Below, one piece after another: positions 9,154-19,888 of a stretch of DNA of 64,000 bases. The translations under genes were made by a program, and so were the position numbers. Positions within the stretch are counted from its first letter, which is position 1; every line of letters begins with the position of its first letter. The stretch spans positions 1-64,000 of the forward strand of contig NZ_JACZZA010000003.1 of assembly GCF_014863405.1 (NCBI RefSeq), given 5' to 3'. The notes under the pieces are model-generated. The model was not told the DNA's origin. It saw only the letters and a program-made list of their open reading frames with translations, and did not search any database. This DNA comes from Dyella acidiphila (lineage in GTDB: Bacteria; Pseudomonadota; Gammaproteobacteria; Xanthomonadales; Rhodanobacteraceae).

Positions 9154-11004
9154 TTAGAAACCGAACTTCACGCCCAGGTTGATGGCGTTGTAGCGCTGGC
9201 TGTTGTCGCTGAAGTGGCCGTTGTAGGCAATCCAGCCGGACAGGTTGGAGGTGAACTGGGTGGTCAGGCCGACATTGGCCGAGCCCCAATTCTTGTCCGG
9301 GGTAAAGCCGGCCATTTCGAAACTGCCGTTCATGCTGTTGAGGCCGGCGGTGACCATGTCGGTGCTGGCCCGGCTGTCGTGGTTCCAGCCCAGCTCCACA
9401 TACGGCGACAGATCCATCGAGTTGTACTGCCAATGGCCCTGCAGGCGCCAGCCGAGCGTGCTGATCAGCGCATTGCGTTCCTGGCGGCCAAACCACATTG
9501 CCGTCGCATCGTTGCCGCTTTCGTTATAGCCGTCGATGCGGATGTTCTGGTATTCGATGTTCGCGAACGGGCCGGTCTTGAAGCTGCCGACGTCGAACCA
9601 GTAGCCGCCGTGCAGGCCCAGGCCGAGATAGGAGCCATCGGTCTTGCCCGCTTCATGCGTGCGGTCATCGCCGACCATGAAGACGCGGTTGATATTGGTG
9701 TAGCTGGCCTGGCCGAAATCGCCATACACACCGGCGTAAGCGCCCGCCGAATGCCAGGTCAGATAGCCCAGGCCGGTGAGCGCCTGCAGGTCGTAGCCAC
9801 CGCCGCCGCTGACGTCGGCATAGTGTTCGCCGATGCCGAACGCCGCGCCGGCCGAGATGTAGTCGTTGGCATGCACGTCGACGCCGACGGTCAGGTCGAC
9901 ATTGTTGCTGGTGGTCTTCGGTGCGCCGGCGCTCTGATCGAACTGCTGGTTGGAATAGCTGATGCTGGCGAAGGCGCGGGTCGGACTGCCGAAGTTGTCG
10001 GCCATCATCTGCGAGCGCACCGCGGCAGTCTGCGTGGTGGCCGCAGCCAGCGGCGCTTCCTGCAGCAGCGAGATCTGCTGCGGCGCGGCCAGTTCGGACA
10101 GCACAACCTGCGCCAGCATCTTGTCTGCGCCGGTGGTCGGATGCACGCCGTCAGCAAACAGGTAGCTGTTGTTGGTGCCCGGTGCATAGGTGTAGGGCAG
10201 GCCGGAATTCGCCGGGCCGCACAGCACCGAGCTGGAGCCGACGCCGCAGGCCGGCACGGTGACGTTGCTGAAACCGTAAAGGCCCGGGTTGGCGATCACC
10301 TGGCTGAGCAGCGCAAACGCATTGACCGGGATGATGCCCATGCCCAGCTTGCCGATGCCGGCATTGAGCTGGCCGTTGTAGATCACGCTGAGCGTGGTCA
10401 GCGACGAAGCGGCCGATGCGCCCGCTTCCTGGGCTTCAGGCGTAAGCCCGATATTGGGCAGGTTGAACACCAGGATGTTCTTGGCGCCGGCAGCCTGCAG
10501 TTCGCCCAGCAATTTCACTTCCTGCTGCGCCGCTGCGACGATCTGCGTCTGCGCGGTGGCCGGCGTGGTGGTCGCATAGAAAATATCGTTGGCGCCGCCC
10601 CACATGGTGTACAGCGCATGGCTGTCCAGCGTGGGATGGCTGGCCAGGTAAGTGTTGATCTGGGTGGTGATCAGCGGCACACCGGCCGGCGTACCGGGCG
10701 AGTTGTTGAAGATGCCCGCGCCACCCCAGGCGTAGTCGTTGCCGCCGGCAAGCGATGCCGTCAGCGAATAGCCAAGCCCGGCCGCCACGTTCTGCACGGT
10801 CACGTTGCCGGGATTGGTGGTGAACTTCTGCGGCGGCTGAAAACCGGGTACTTCCTGCAACGACAGATTGCCGGCGTCGCTGAGGCTGTCGCCGAACGTG
10901 ATGACGTTGCTGAAGGTCGAATGCGGATTCCCCGTGGCGTGGGCGGCGCCGATAAGACCCAGGGCCAGCGCAACAGCGCCGGCTATCTTGCGCGGGTAAA
11001 ACAT
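9154..11004 (-). CDS. Autotransporter GDSL esterase/lipase (EstA-like)
   Basis: A 616-residue outer-membrane esterase of the SGNH/GDSL family secreted by the type V route. The signal peptide is cleaved near residue 23 (AHA-TG). The passenger has the nucleophile Ser40 in GDSLSD, the oxyanion Asn140 in GGANDIF, and the Asp286/His289 pair in DGVHP. The C-terminal 270 residues are an autotransporter beta-barrel ending in the aromatic residue Phe (GVKFGF), as required for BAM insertion. Family members such as Pseudomonas EstA hydrolyse acyl esters at the cell surface and influence rhamnolipid production and motility; substrate here is unknown. Confidence 0.9.
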   Translation of the reverse strand: MFYPRKIAGAVALALGLIGAAHATGNPHSTFSNVITFGDSLSDAGNLSLQEVPGFQPPQKFTTNPGNVTVQNVAAGLGYSLTASLAGGNDYAWGGAGIFNNSPGTPAGVPLITTQINTYLASHPTLDSHALYTMWGGANDIFYATTTPATAQTQIVAAAQQEVKLLGELQAAGAKNILVFNLPNIGLTPEAQEAGASAASSLTTLSVIYNGQLNAGIGKLGMGIIPVNAFALLSQVIANPGLYGFSNVTVPACGVGSSSVLCGPANSGLPYTYAPGTNNSYLFADGVHPTTGADKMLAQVVLSELAAPQQISLLQEAPLAAATTQTAAVRSQMMADNFGSPTRAFASISYSNQQFDQSAGAPKTTSNNVDLTVGVDVHANDYISAGAAFGIGEHYADVSGGGGYDLQALTGLGYLTWHSAGAYAGVYGDFGQASYTNINRVFMVGDDRTHEAGKTDGSYLGLGLHGGYWFDVGSFKTGPFANIEYQNIRIDGYNESGNDATAMWFGRQERNALISTLGWRLQGHWQYNSMDLSPYVELGWNHDSRASTDMVTAGLNSMNGSFEMAGFTPDKNWGSANVGLTTQFTSNLSGWIAYNGHFSDNSQRYNAINLGVKFGF

Positions 11005-11141
11005 GGGGTAGTGCTCCTGCGTTTGTTATAGTCAAGTTACGTTAATGCATGCCATACGTCAGCGCATGCTGCGGCGCAAGCAAGGGGTTTGTCGCAGGAA
11101 CTTGTAGGAATTGGCCAGCGCATCCCCCATGCGATCCGGCG

Positions 11142-11170
11142 CGGCCCAGACACTTTCAGTGCCTGGGCCG
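11142..11170. repeat. GC-rich hairpin downstream of tex
   Basis: CGGCCCAG and CTGGGCCG form the arms of a hairpin enclosing CAC/GTG pairs and a short loop. It lies nine bases beyond the tex stop codon. Neither strand has a T run after it, so it may stabilise the mRNA end or assist Rho-dependent termination rather than act as an intrinsic terminator. Confidence 0.55.
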
Positions 11171-11178
11171 GGATAGCT

Positions 11179-13509
11179 TCAACGCTTCAACGCACGCGAC
11201 AGCGCATCGGCAAAAGCGCTGTTGGCCGGTGCGGCCGCCGGCTTCGGCGTGTTCGTGGCACCCGGCCGCGGACCGCGGCCATCGCGCGAACCGGGGCGGC
11301 TGTCATTGCCGGCCGCCGGACGGCCGCCGCGGGCCTGGCCGGGCTCGTCGTCCAGGCGCATGGAAAGACCGATGCGCTGGCGCGGAAGATCCACTTCCAT
11401 CACCTTCACCTTGACGATATCGCCGGCCTTCACCGCATCGCGCGGATCTTTCACGAAGGTATGCGACAAGGCGGAAACGTGTACCAGGCCATCCTGATGC
11501 ACGCCGATATCGACGAAGGCGCCGAACGCAGCCACGTTGGTGACGCGTCCTTCGAGGATCATGCCGGGCTTGAGATCCTTCAGATCTTCCACGCCCTCGG
11601 CAAAACTCGGCGCGACGAATTCGGGGCGCGGATCGCGGCCGGGCTTTTCCAGTTCCTTGAGGATGTCGCGCACCGTCGGCACGCCGAAACGCTCGTCGGT
11701 GTATTGCTCGGCCTTGAGGCCGCGCAGGAAAGCCGCGTCGCCGATGATGCTTTTCACTTCGCGCCCGCACTGCGCAATGATGCGCTCCACCACCGGATAG
11801 GCTTCCGGATGCACGGCGCTGGTGTCGAGCGGATTGTCGCCGCTGGGCACGCGCAAGAAGCCCGCGCACTGCTCGAATGCCTTGTCGCCCAGGCGCGGCA
11901 CCTTCAGCAACGCCTTGCGATTGGCGAACGGGCCATTGGCATCGCGGTGCTTGACCACGTTCTCGGCCACGCTCGGCGTAAGGCCGGCCACGCGCGAAAG
12001 CAGCGCAGCGGAAGCAGTGTTCACGTCGACGCCGACGGCGTTCACGCAGTCTTCGACCTTGGCATCCAGCGCACGCGCCAGCTTCACCTGATTGACGTCG
12101 TGCTGGTATTGCCCGACGCCGATCGCCTTGGGTTCGATCTTCACCAGCTCGGCCAGCGGATCCTGCAGGCGGCGCGCAATCGACACGGCGCCGCGCAGGC
12201 TCACATCGAGATCGGGGAATTCCTTGGCGGCGGTTTCGGATGCCGAATACACCGACGCGCCGGCCTCGCTCACCACGATCTTGGAAAGCTTCAGCTCCGC
12301 GTGCTTCTTGATCAGCTCGCCGGCCAGCTTGTCGGTTTCGCGCGAGGCAGTACCGTTGCCGATCGCGATCAGGTTGACGCCATGCTGCTTGCTCAGCACC
12401 GCCAGCCGCGCCAACGATTGATCCCACTGGTTGCGCGGCTCATGCGGATAAACCGTATCGGTGGCGAGCAGTTTGCCGGTGGCATCGACCACCGCCACCT
12501 TCACGCCGGTGCGGATGCCCGGATCGAGCCCCATCACCGTCTTGGCGCCGGCCGGTGCGGCCAGCATCAGGTCCTTGAGGTTGTCGCCGAACACGCGGAT
12601 GGCTTCGTCTTCGGCGCCTTCGCGCACGCGGCCAAACAGGTCCAGGGTCAGATGCAGATGCAATTTCACGCGCCAGGTGAGGCGCACCGTTTCGCGCAGC
12701 CATGCATCCGCAGCGCGGCCGCGATCGATGATGTTGGCATGCACGGCCACCCGGCCTTCGCCTTCCACATGACCTTGCTCGGCGTCGGCCGCAGGCGTCA
12801 GCTCAAGCTCGATCACGCCTTCGTTGCGCGCGCGCATCAGGGCCAGCAGACGATGCGAGGGAATCTTGCCGATCGCTTCCATGTGATCGAAGTAGTCGCG
12901 GAATTTCGCGCCTTCCTGTTCCTTGCCTTCCACCACTTTTGCGCGGATCTGGCCCTTGTCCCACAGCCAGTCGCGCAGTTCGCCGAGCAATTGCGCATCT
13001 TCGGCAATGCTTTCCATCAGGATCGCACGTGCACCATCCAGCGCGGCGCGCACGTCGGCTACGCCCTTTTCGGCATCGACAAACGGTTCGGCACAGGTTT
13101 CCGGCGTTTGCGACGGATCTTCACGCAAAGTCAGCGCCAGCGGTTCCAGGCCGGCTTCGCGCGCAATCTGCGCCTTGGTGCGGCGCTTGGGTTTGTACGG
13201 CAAGTACAGATCTTCCAGGCGCGCCTTGGTTTCGGCGGTGAGGATGTCCTGCTTCAGTCCGTCGGTAAGCTTGCCTTGTTCGGTAATGCTGGCGAGGATC
13301 GCTTCGCGTCGCTCTTCCAGTTCGCGCAGATAGCGCAGGCGTTCTTCCAGCAGGCGCAACTGCGTGTCGTCGAGGCCGCCGGTGGCTTCTTTGCGGTAGC
13401 GCGCGATGAACGGCACGGTGGCGCCGCCATCGAGCAGGTCCACGGCAGCGTGTACCTGTTCGGTCTTGGCGGCGATATCCTGGGCGATGCGTTGTTCGAT
13501 GCTGAGCAT
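11179..13509 (-). CDS. tex: Tex family transcription accessory protein, S1 RNA-binding
   Basis: A 776-residue cytoplasmic nucleic-acid-binding protein of the Tex/Spt6-like family. The order is the N-terminal helical region, a YqgF-like RNase H fold ([16 protein letters not shown] near residue 330), tandem helix-hairpin-helix motifs ([17 protein letters not shown]), and a C-terminal S1 domain ([21 protein letters not shown]). A Gly/Arg/Pro-rich tail of about 60 residues follows. Tex proteins affect transcription and toxin gene expression in other species. The start at 13509 gives the canonical N-terminus. Confidence 0.95.
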   Translation of the reverse strand: MLSIEQRIAQDIAAKTEQVHAAVDLLDGGATVPFIARYRKEATGGLDDTQLRLLEERLRYLRELEERREAILASITEQGKLTDGLKQDILTAETKARLEDLYLPYKPKRRTKAQIAREAGLEPLALTLREDPSQTPETCAEPFVDAEKGVADVRAALDGARAILMESIAEDAQLLGELRDWLWDKGQIRAKVVEGKEQEGAKFRDYFDHMEAIGKIPSHRLLALMRARNEGVIELELTPAADAEQGHVEGEGRVAVHANIIDRGRAADAWLRETVRLTWRVKLHLHLTLDLFGRVREGAEDEAIRVFGDNLKDLMLAAPAGAKTVMGLDPGIRTGVKVAVVDATGKLLATDTVYPHEPRNQWDQSLARLAVLSKQHGVNLIAIGNGTASRETDKLAGELIKKHAELKLSKIVVSEAGASVYSASETAAKEFPDLDVSLRGAVSIARRLQDPLAELVKIEPKAIGVGQYQHDVNQVKLARALDAKVEDCVNAVGVDVNTASAALLSRVAGLTPSVAENVVKHRDANGPFANRKALLKVPRLGDKAFEQCAGFLRVPSGDNPLDTSAVHPEAYPVVERIIAQCGREVKSIIGDAAFLRGLKAEQYTDERFGVPTVRDILKELEKPGRDPRPEFVAPSFAEGVEDLKDLKPGMILEGRVTNVAAFGAFVDIGVHQDGLVHVSALSHTFVKDPRDAVKAGDIVKVKVMEVDLPRQRIGLSMRLDDEPGQARGGRPAAGNDSRPGSRDGRGPRPGATNTPKPAAAPANSAFADALSRALKR

Positions 13510-13581
13510 GAGACTGAAGAAATTCCTTGGTTTTCGTGTTACGGCGAGCGAGCCGGCGATACTGGCCCAGTCGGATTGAAC

Positions 13582-13587
13582 ATCATA
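13582..13587 (-). promoter_or_regulatory. Candidate -10 element of the tex promoter
   Basis: On the minus strand TATGAT matches the sigma70 -10 consensus at five of six positions, about 75 bases upstream of tex. No convincing -35 is visible. Confidence 0.35.
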
Positions 13588-13637
13588 TCAAGCAGTGCCT
13601 GAAACGCCTGCCGGATATGCGCGTACGCGAGCATGGC

Positions 13638-13677
13638 AAAAAAAGACGGCGCCAAACCCGCTGGTTTGCGCCGTCTT
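13638..13677 (-). terminator. Intrinsic terminator of the GYF-RDD gene
   Basis: Read on the minus strand, AAGACGGCGCAAACC pairs with its complement across a short loop and is followed by seven T residues. It lies just after the stop of the RDD-domain gene and upstream of tex, separating the two transcripts. Confidence 0.88.
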
Positions 13678-13689
13678 CATGTGCTTGAT

Positions 13690-14457
13690 TCAGGCGTCGA
13701 AGCGGCCGTGATCGGAACCGGGCTGCGACCGTTGCGGCGGCTGTTCCCGCACGCTGCCGTTAAGTACGTAGGTGCTGGCCATCAGATCGTGCAGGCCTTG
13801 CTTGCGCTGGGTCCAGGCGACAGCGAGGTAGCAGATGATCGGGATCAGTCCGAAGATCAATCCCGCCAGTCGCACCACGTTGCGCGCGGCGGCGCGCGCG
13901 ATGCTGACGCGCTGTCCGCGCAGGTCGGTGACGCGCAGGCGCAGGGCCAGCTTGCCGGGCGTGGCCTGGAATTTGGACGCTTCGAAGAACACGTAATAAA
14001 GAAAGGTGATGACGAGCGAGGCGACCTGCGAGCTTTCCGTGGCCTCGCCGTACTGGCGAAGCGCGTTGGCCAGATCGCTGCCGGCCTGCACCTGTTCAAG
14101 CAGGTGTTTGTAAGCGTCCATGCCGCCGAGTGCATACATGGCGATCATCGACGGGATGGTCAGCACGATCACATCGATGACCCATGCACCGAAACGCTGC
14201 CAGAAGCCGGCGTAATCGAGCAGACCGGTGCTGACGGGCTGCGGTGGCGGCGATGGCGGCGCGTAGATGGATTCGGTGGCCGGGGGCGGCGTGGGCTTTT
14301 CCAGCGGAAACAGCACCGAGAGCGGCTGCCAGTCGGCCAGGCCGTCGTACCAGCCCAGGTCCTCGCGGCTGAGCTGGCCGCTGCGCAGCCATTCCTTGAT
14401 TTGCTCTTCCTGATACGGGCCGTGGCGTTCGCCTTGCCGACCGATCCACACTTCCAT
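13690..14457 (-). CDS. GYF-domain and RDD-domain membrane protein
   Basis: A 255-residue protein with a cytoplasmic N-terminal GYF_2-type domain (residues 1-50, with GPYQEEQIKEWLRSGQLS and W-x-P near 44), a proline-rich linker (about 53-75), and an RDD-family membrane domain with about three hydrophobic segments (90-110, 145-165, 195-215) including the family arginine and aspartates (FWQRFGAWVIDVIVL). RDD proteins have been linked to transport and stress; no function is assigned for this fusion. It sits between tex and mnmG on the same strand with its own terminator. Confidence 0.82.
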   Translation of the reverse strand: MEVWIGRQGERHGPYQEEQIKEWLRSGQLSREDLGWYDGLADWQPLSVLFPLEKPTPPPATESIYAPPSPPPQPVSTGLLDYAGFWQRFGAWVIDVIVLTIPSMIAMYALGGMDAYKHLLEQVQAGSDLANALRQYGEATESSQVASLVITFLYYVFFEASKFQATPGKLALRLRVTDLRGQRVSIARAAARNVVRLAGLIFGLIPIICYLAVAWTQRKQGLHDLMASTYVLNGSVREQPPQRSQPGSDHGRFDA

Positions 14458-14512
14458 GGGGTGCTCCTCGCTAAGCAGGAGCGCATGATGCCATGCGCCG
14501 CAGCGATGATGC

Positions 14513-16390
<1,878 letters not shown>

Positions 16391-16484
16391 CGGATGGCCC
16401 AAAATGCGGGTTGGACAATGGCTTATGGTACCGCGAGTGCCGCCGCAATGACTTCCCGCGCTGGGCTGGCATGCTTTCTGCTTC

Positions 16485-16608
16485 TAGACTCATCGCACTT
16501 TCACGGGCAGATGCCGCGCGACACGCGCGCTGAGAGAGGACGACAGGGGTCCCTTCGCGTACCGGGTGAGGAAGCAAGACGGCGCCCCTAGGGGCGCCGT
16601 CGTTTTTT
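16485..16608 (+). ncRNA. Candidate small RNA ending at an orphan terminator
   Basis: A strong intrinsic terminator on the plus strand at 16577-16608 has no upstream gene on that strand, because mnmG runs the other way. That implies a short transcript starting somewhere between the mnmG start and the terminator. TAGACT at 16485-16490 is a possible -10, with a poor -35 (TGGGCT). The 5' end is a guess; no known RNA family was recognised. Confidence 0.3.
16577..16608 (+). terminator. Orphan intrinsic terminator
   Basis: ACGGCGCCCCTAGGGGCGCCGT (16579-16600) is a 22-base perfect palindrome, followed by CG and six T residues. The T run is on the plus strand, facing away from mnmG, so it terminates a rightward transcript that has no annotated gene. 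Confidence 0.85.
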
Positions 16609-16639
16609 CTGTGACTTTGATCTCTGCTTCAAGAGAGAT

Positions 16640-16700
16640 CTGGCGCCCGGCGGTCTCAGGAACAGGGGGAATCCAGGATGACCGTATTGCCGGGCGCCAG
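16640..16700. repeat. Inverted repeat with 11-bp arms enclosing 39 bases
   Basis: CTGGCGCCCGG at 16640-16650 is exactly complementary to CCGGGCGCCAG at 16690-16700. The spacing suits a structured RNA or a cruciform more than a simple operator. It lies between the orphan terminator and the CRP-type site. Confidence 0.6.
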
Positions 16701-16866
16701 AAACTGGTGGCTCCAGGGGCTGCACGGCAGTGCCGTTCCCCCGTTGGCGTGAGGGGGATAATCACCCCGTACGCGTGAACATTGAGTGACTGAAACGCAA
16801 ATTTATGCCGATAAAAGGCAGCTGCTGACGCAAAAGGTCACAGCGTAATTTGCAGCTCCAACATTG

Positions 16867-16882
16867 TGTGATCTACGTCACA
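16867..16882. promoter_or_regulatory. CRP/Clp family binding site
   Basis: TGTGA-TCTACG-TCACA is a perfect match to the CRP half-sites with six-base spacing, which xanthomonad Clp also recognises. Its centre is about 61 bases before the ATG of the 61-residue protein. The mRNA start is not known, so activation and repression are both possible. Confidence 0.75.
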
Positions 16883-16935
16883 AGATGGCACGCCTGTTGC
16901 AGCACTCCGGTGCAAGCCAAAGACGGGGGAGTGCC

Positions 16936-17121
16936 ATGGACAACAGCAACGAATTCGCACCGGTTTATCTGCGGCACGATCTGATGATCGAGATCGGCCG
17001 CCTGGAAATGGCAATGGATCATCTGGTCGAGCGCGACCTTGTCCAGCAGCAGCAGCTGCGTCCGCGACTGGAAACGCGCATGAGCCACCTGCTCAGCGAG
17101 CTGGATCATCTTCCCGCCTGA
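16936..17121 (+). CDS. Small hypothetical protein, 61 residues
   Basis: I do not recognise this family. The open frame is supported by a strong ribosome binding site (GGGGGAG at 16925-16931, five bases before ATG), a perfect CRP-type site upstream and a strong terminator 20 bases downstream. The product is hydrophilic, has no cysteine or signal peptide, and is predicted to be mostly helical, with alternating charged and hydrophobic residues (LMIEIGRLEMAMDHLVERD) followed by a glutamine run (about 37-40), compatible with a coiled-coil or helical hairpin. An upstream in-frame ATG at 16864 lies over the CRP site and is unlikely to be used. Confidence 0.7.
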   Translation: MDNSNEFAPVYLRHDLMIEIGRLEMAMDHLVERDLVQQQQLRPRLETRMSHLLSELDHLPA

Positions 17122-17140
17122 GCCAAACCTCTTTACCGCC

Positions 17141-17178
17141 CCACAACGGCGACCTCCTGGAGGTCGCCGTTGTGTTTT
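17141..17178 (+). terminator. Intrinsic terminator of the 61-residue protein gene
   Basis: ACAACGGCGACCTCC and its complement GGAGGTCGCCGTTGT form a 15-bp stem followed by GTTTTC. The pepN stop codon on the other strand touches the right edge of the hairpin. Confidence 0.88.
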
Positions 17179-19823
17179 CAGCGCTGCAAAACGTTAGCAA
17201 CGATTTCGTTGAGGTTGCGTGACAAGTCTTCGCGCGCGGCCAGCGCCGCCAAGGCGGCATGCGCTGCCTCGCGGCGTACCGGTTCCAGTCGCTGCCAGCC
17301 GTTGAAGGCGGTCGCCAGGCGCGCGGCAATTTGCGGATTGATGGCATCCAGCTGTGCCAGGCGTTCGGCGAAGAACCGGTAGCCGGCACCGTCGGCGCGA
17401 TGAAAGCCGCTGGGATTGGCGCTGGCGAACGTGCCCAGCAGGGCGCGTGCGCGATTCGGATTCTTCAGCGTAAACGCCGGCTCGTTTTCCAGCCGCATCA
17501 CAACGGCCAGCGTAGGCTCGCCCGGCAGCTTCGCCTGCTCGCCGAACCATTTGTCCAGCGCGAGCGGATTGTCGGCGTAGCGCTGGCGAAAATCCGCCAG
17601 CGCCGCCGTCGCCTGCGCGGCCTGATCGCGCACCAGTACGCCCAGTGCGGCGAGACGATCAGTCATGCCGTGCGCGCTTGCATATTGGCGGGCGGCCAGG
17701 GCATGCGCCTGGTGTGCATCGAGCAAGGCCAGCAAGTCGAGCACACGCCGCTTCAGTCGCCGCTGCGCCTGACTGACTGCATCGAGCTGCTGGCCGGCAT
17801 GAGCCGCCAGGGTGTGATAGCGCGCAATCAGGGCAGTGACGCCCAGCCGCTGTGCCAGCTGTTGCTGCAGATGCTGGCGCTGGGCATGAATTTGCGCCGG
17901 ATCGACTTCGCTCTGGCGATCGGCGAATTCGATTTCACCCGGCGGCGTGAGCAGGTCGGCGAGCAGCGCGTCGTCGATCGAGGGATTGTCGAACAAGGCA
18001 GCGAGCGCGTCGCACCAGGCTTTGCACGCAGAGCCGTCGCCTGTTGGCTGCAGACTGTCGAAGGCCAGCATGGCCAATTGCTGGCCGGCTTCCCAGCGGT
18101 TGAAACCGTCCACATCATGCGCCAGCAGCAGCGCGAGTTCGGCCGGTGTGTAATCGCATTCCAGCACGACCGGCGCGGAGAATCCGCGCAGCAAGGAAGG
18201 GACGGGCGAGGACGGTACGTTGTGAAAAACGAAGCGCTGCTCGGCCTTGTCCAGCACCAGCACGGTTTCACTGCCCAGCGCCTGGCCGTCCAGATGCAGC
18301 GGAAGCAGGTGGCCGTGCCGGTCGAACAATGCCAGCTTGACCGGAATCGGCAGCGGCAGCTTCTCCGGCTGTCCCGGCGTGGTCCGCGTGAGCTGGGCCA
18401 GCGTCAGGCTGTACTCGCGTCGTTCCGCGTTGTAGCTGCCTTTAGCGTGCAGGCGTGGCGTGCCCGACTGCGCATACCAGGCCAGATACGGCTTGAGGTC
18501 GATCTGGTTGGCATCGCCCAGGGCGGAAAGGAAATCTTCGAGCGTGGCGGCGTGGCCGTCATGACGTTCGAAATACAGATCCATGCCGCGGCGGAAACCG
18601 TCCTGGCCGAGGCGGCCGGCAAGCATGCGCACCAGTTCCGAGCCTTTCTCGTACACGGTAGCGGTGTAGAAATTGTTGATCTCGCGATACTCGGCCGGAC
18701 GCACCGGATGCGCCAGCGGGCCGGCATCTTCCGGGAACTGCGTGCGGCGCAACAGCGACACATCCTCGATGCGCTTGAGCGGTGCGGAATTCATGTCGGC
18801 GGAAAATTGCTGCTCGCGGAATACCGTCAGCCCTTCTTTGAGCGACAGCTGGAACCAGTCGCGGCAGGTCACGCGATTGCCGGTCCAGTTGTGGAAGTAT
18901 TCGTGCGCCACCACTGCTTCGACGGCACGATATTCCTCATCGGTGCTGCTGTCGGGGTCGGCCAGCAGATATTTCGCGTTGAAGATGTTGAGGCCCTTGT
19001 TCTCCATCGCGCCCATGTTGAAGTCGTGCGTGGCCACGACATGGAACACGTCCAGATCGTAGTTGCGTCCGTAGCTGCGCTCGTCCCAGCGCATCGAGCG
19101 CTCCAGTGCGTCGAGCGCGTAGTGGCAGCGGTCGATTACGTTGGCTTCGGACCACATCACCAGCAGCACGTTGTGCCCATCGGCGGTGAGGTAATCGCGG
19201 CGGATGCTCTCCAGCCGCCCGGCGACCAGCGCAAACAGATAGCAGGGCCTGGGGTGCGGATCGACAAAACGTGCCCAATGGCGCCCATCGGGAAGCTCGC
19301 CGGCACCGTCCGGATTGCCGCCGGCCAGCAGCACCGGAAAGCGCGCACGCTCGGCACGCAGCGTGACGGTGTAGCGGCTCAGCACATCCGGTCGATCGGG
19401 AAAGAAGGTGATGTGCCGAAATCCTTCGGCTTCGCACTGCGTGAGCAGAAAGCCGGTTTCGCGCGAACCGGAAAGATACAGCCCTTCCAGCGCCGTGTTC
19501 TCCGCCGGGCGCACGCGCACGCGGGTCTCCAGCGTGCTGTTGTCCTGTACCGCCGCCACTTCGAGCACGCCGTCGGCGTAACGGTAGTCGGCATCGGCGA
19601 GTGCGCGGCCGTCGAGAGTGATCGACAGCAGCTCCAGGTTCTCGCCATCGAGCCGCAGCGGCAAGGACTGCGCCGGGTCGCGGCGCAGGTGCAGGCGCGA
19701 GGTGATCTCGGTGCGATCGATGCCCAGGTCGACATCGAGTTCGATCGATGCCACCGTCCAGGCGGGGCGGCGGTAGTCGTCCAGGCGGATGGCGCTGGCG
19801 GCAGGCGGGTTGGCAAGAGTCAT
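17178..19823 (-). CDS. pepN: Aminopeptidase N, M1 family
   Basis: Broad-specificity zinc aminopeptidase of the E. coli PepN type, 881 residues. The exopeptidase motif GAMEN is at 271-275, the zinc site HEYFH at 307-311 and the third ligand Glu330 in SLKEGLTVFR. The DUF3458-type and C-terminal helical regions complete the family architecture. No signal peptide is seen, consistent with a cytoplasmic enzyme. It is divergent from galM with only 65 bases between them, so the two promoters must be compact or overlapping. Confidence 0.97.
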   Translation of the reverse strand: MTLANPPAASAIRLDDYRRPAWTVASIELDVDLGIDRTEITSRLHLRRDPAQSLPLRLDGENLELLSITLDGRALADADYRYADGVLEVAAVQDNSTLETRVRVRPAENTALEGLYLSGSRETGFLLTQCEAEGFRHITFFPDRPDVLSRYTVTLRAERARFPVLLAGGNPDGAGELPDGRHWARFVDPHPRPCYLFALVAGRLESIRRDYLTADGHNVLLVMWSEANVIDRCHYALDALERSMRWDERSYGRNYDLDVFHVVATHDFNMGAMENKGLNIFNAKYLLADPDSSTDEEYRAVEAVVAHEYFHNWTGNRVTCRDWFQLSLKEGLTVFREQQFSADMNSAPLKRIEDVSLLRRTQFPEDAGPLAHPVRPAEYREINNFYTATVYEKGSELVRMLAGRLGQDGFRRGMDLYFERHDGHAATLEDFLSALGDANQIDLKPYLAWYAQSGTPRLHAKGSYNAERREYSLTLAQLTRTTPGQPEKLPLPIPVKLALFDRHGHLLPLHLDGQALGSETVLVLDKAEQRFVFHNVPSSPVPSLLRGFSAPVVLECDYTPAELALLLAHDVDGFNRWEAGQQLAMLAFDSLQPTGDGSACKAWCDALAALFDNPSIDDALLADLLTPPGEIEFADRQSEVDPAQIHAQRQHLQQQLAQRLGVTALIARYHTLAAHAGQQLDAVSQAQRRLKRRVLDLLALLDAHQAHALAARQYASAHGMTDRLAALGVLVRDQAAQATAALADFRQRYADNPLALDKWFGEQAKLPGEPTLAVVMRLENEPAFTLKNPNRARALLGTFASANPSGFHRADGAGYRFFAERLAQLDAINPQIAARLATAFNGWQRLEPVRREAAHAALAALAAREDLSRNLNEIVANVLQR

Positions 19824-19888
19824 GGGATACGGGAAGAACGGCGACGGATCAGGCTAACATGCGGGTTTCCCTGCCAAGGAACAAGCGG

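Larger units (their letters stand above)
16391..16935. other. Intergenic region with structured elements, mnmG to 61-residue protein
   Basis: This gap of about 545 bases contains no protein gene I can defend. It holds an orphan plus-strand terminator (16577-16608), a short hairpin TCTCT/AGAGA at 16621-16636, an 11-bp inverted repeat spanning 16640-16700, a small hairpin ACGGCA/TGCCGT at 16724-16736, and a perfect CRP-type site at 16867-16882. The mnmG promoter must lie at its left end. Confidence 0.5.

Noticed and set aside
11089-13602. 837-codon frame antisense to tex
   Set aside because: Shadow of a conserved gene; the composition is typical of a GC-driven antisense frame.
16490-16765. 91-codon minus-strand frame between mnmG and the 61-residue gene
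   Set aside because: Non-ATG start without ribosome binding site, overlaps the palindromic terminator and the inverted repeats, and shows no family features.
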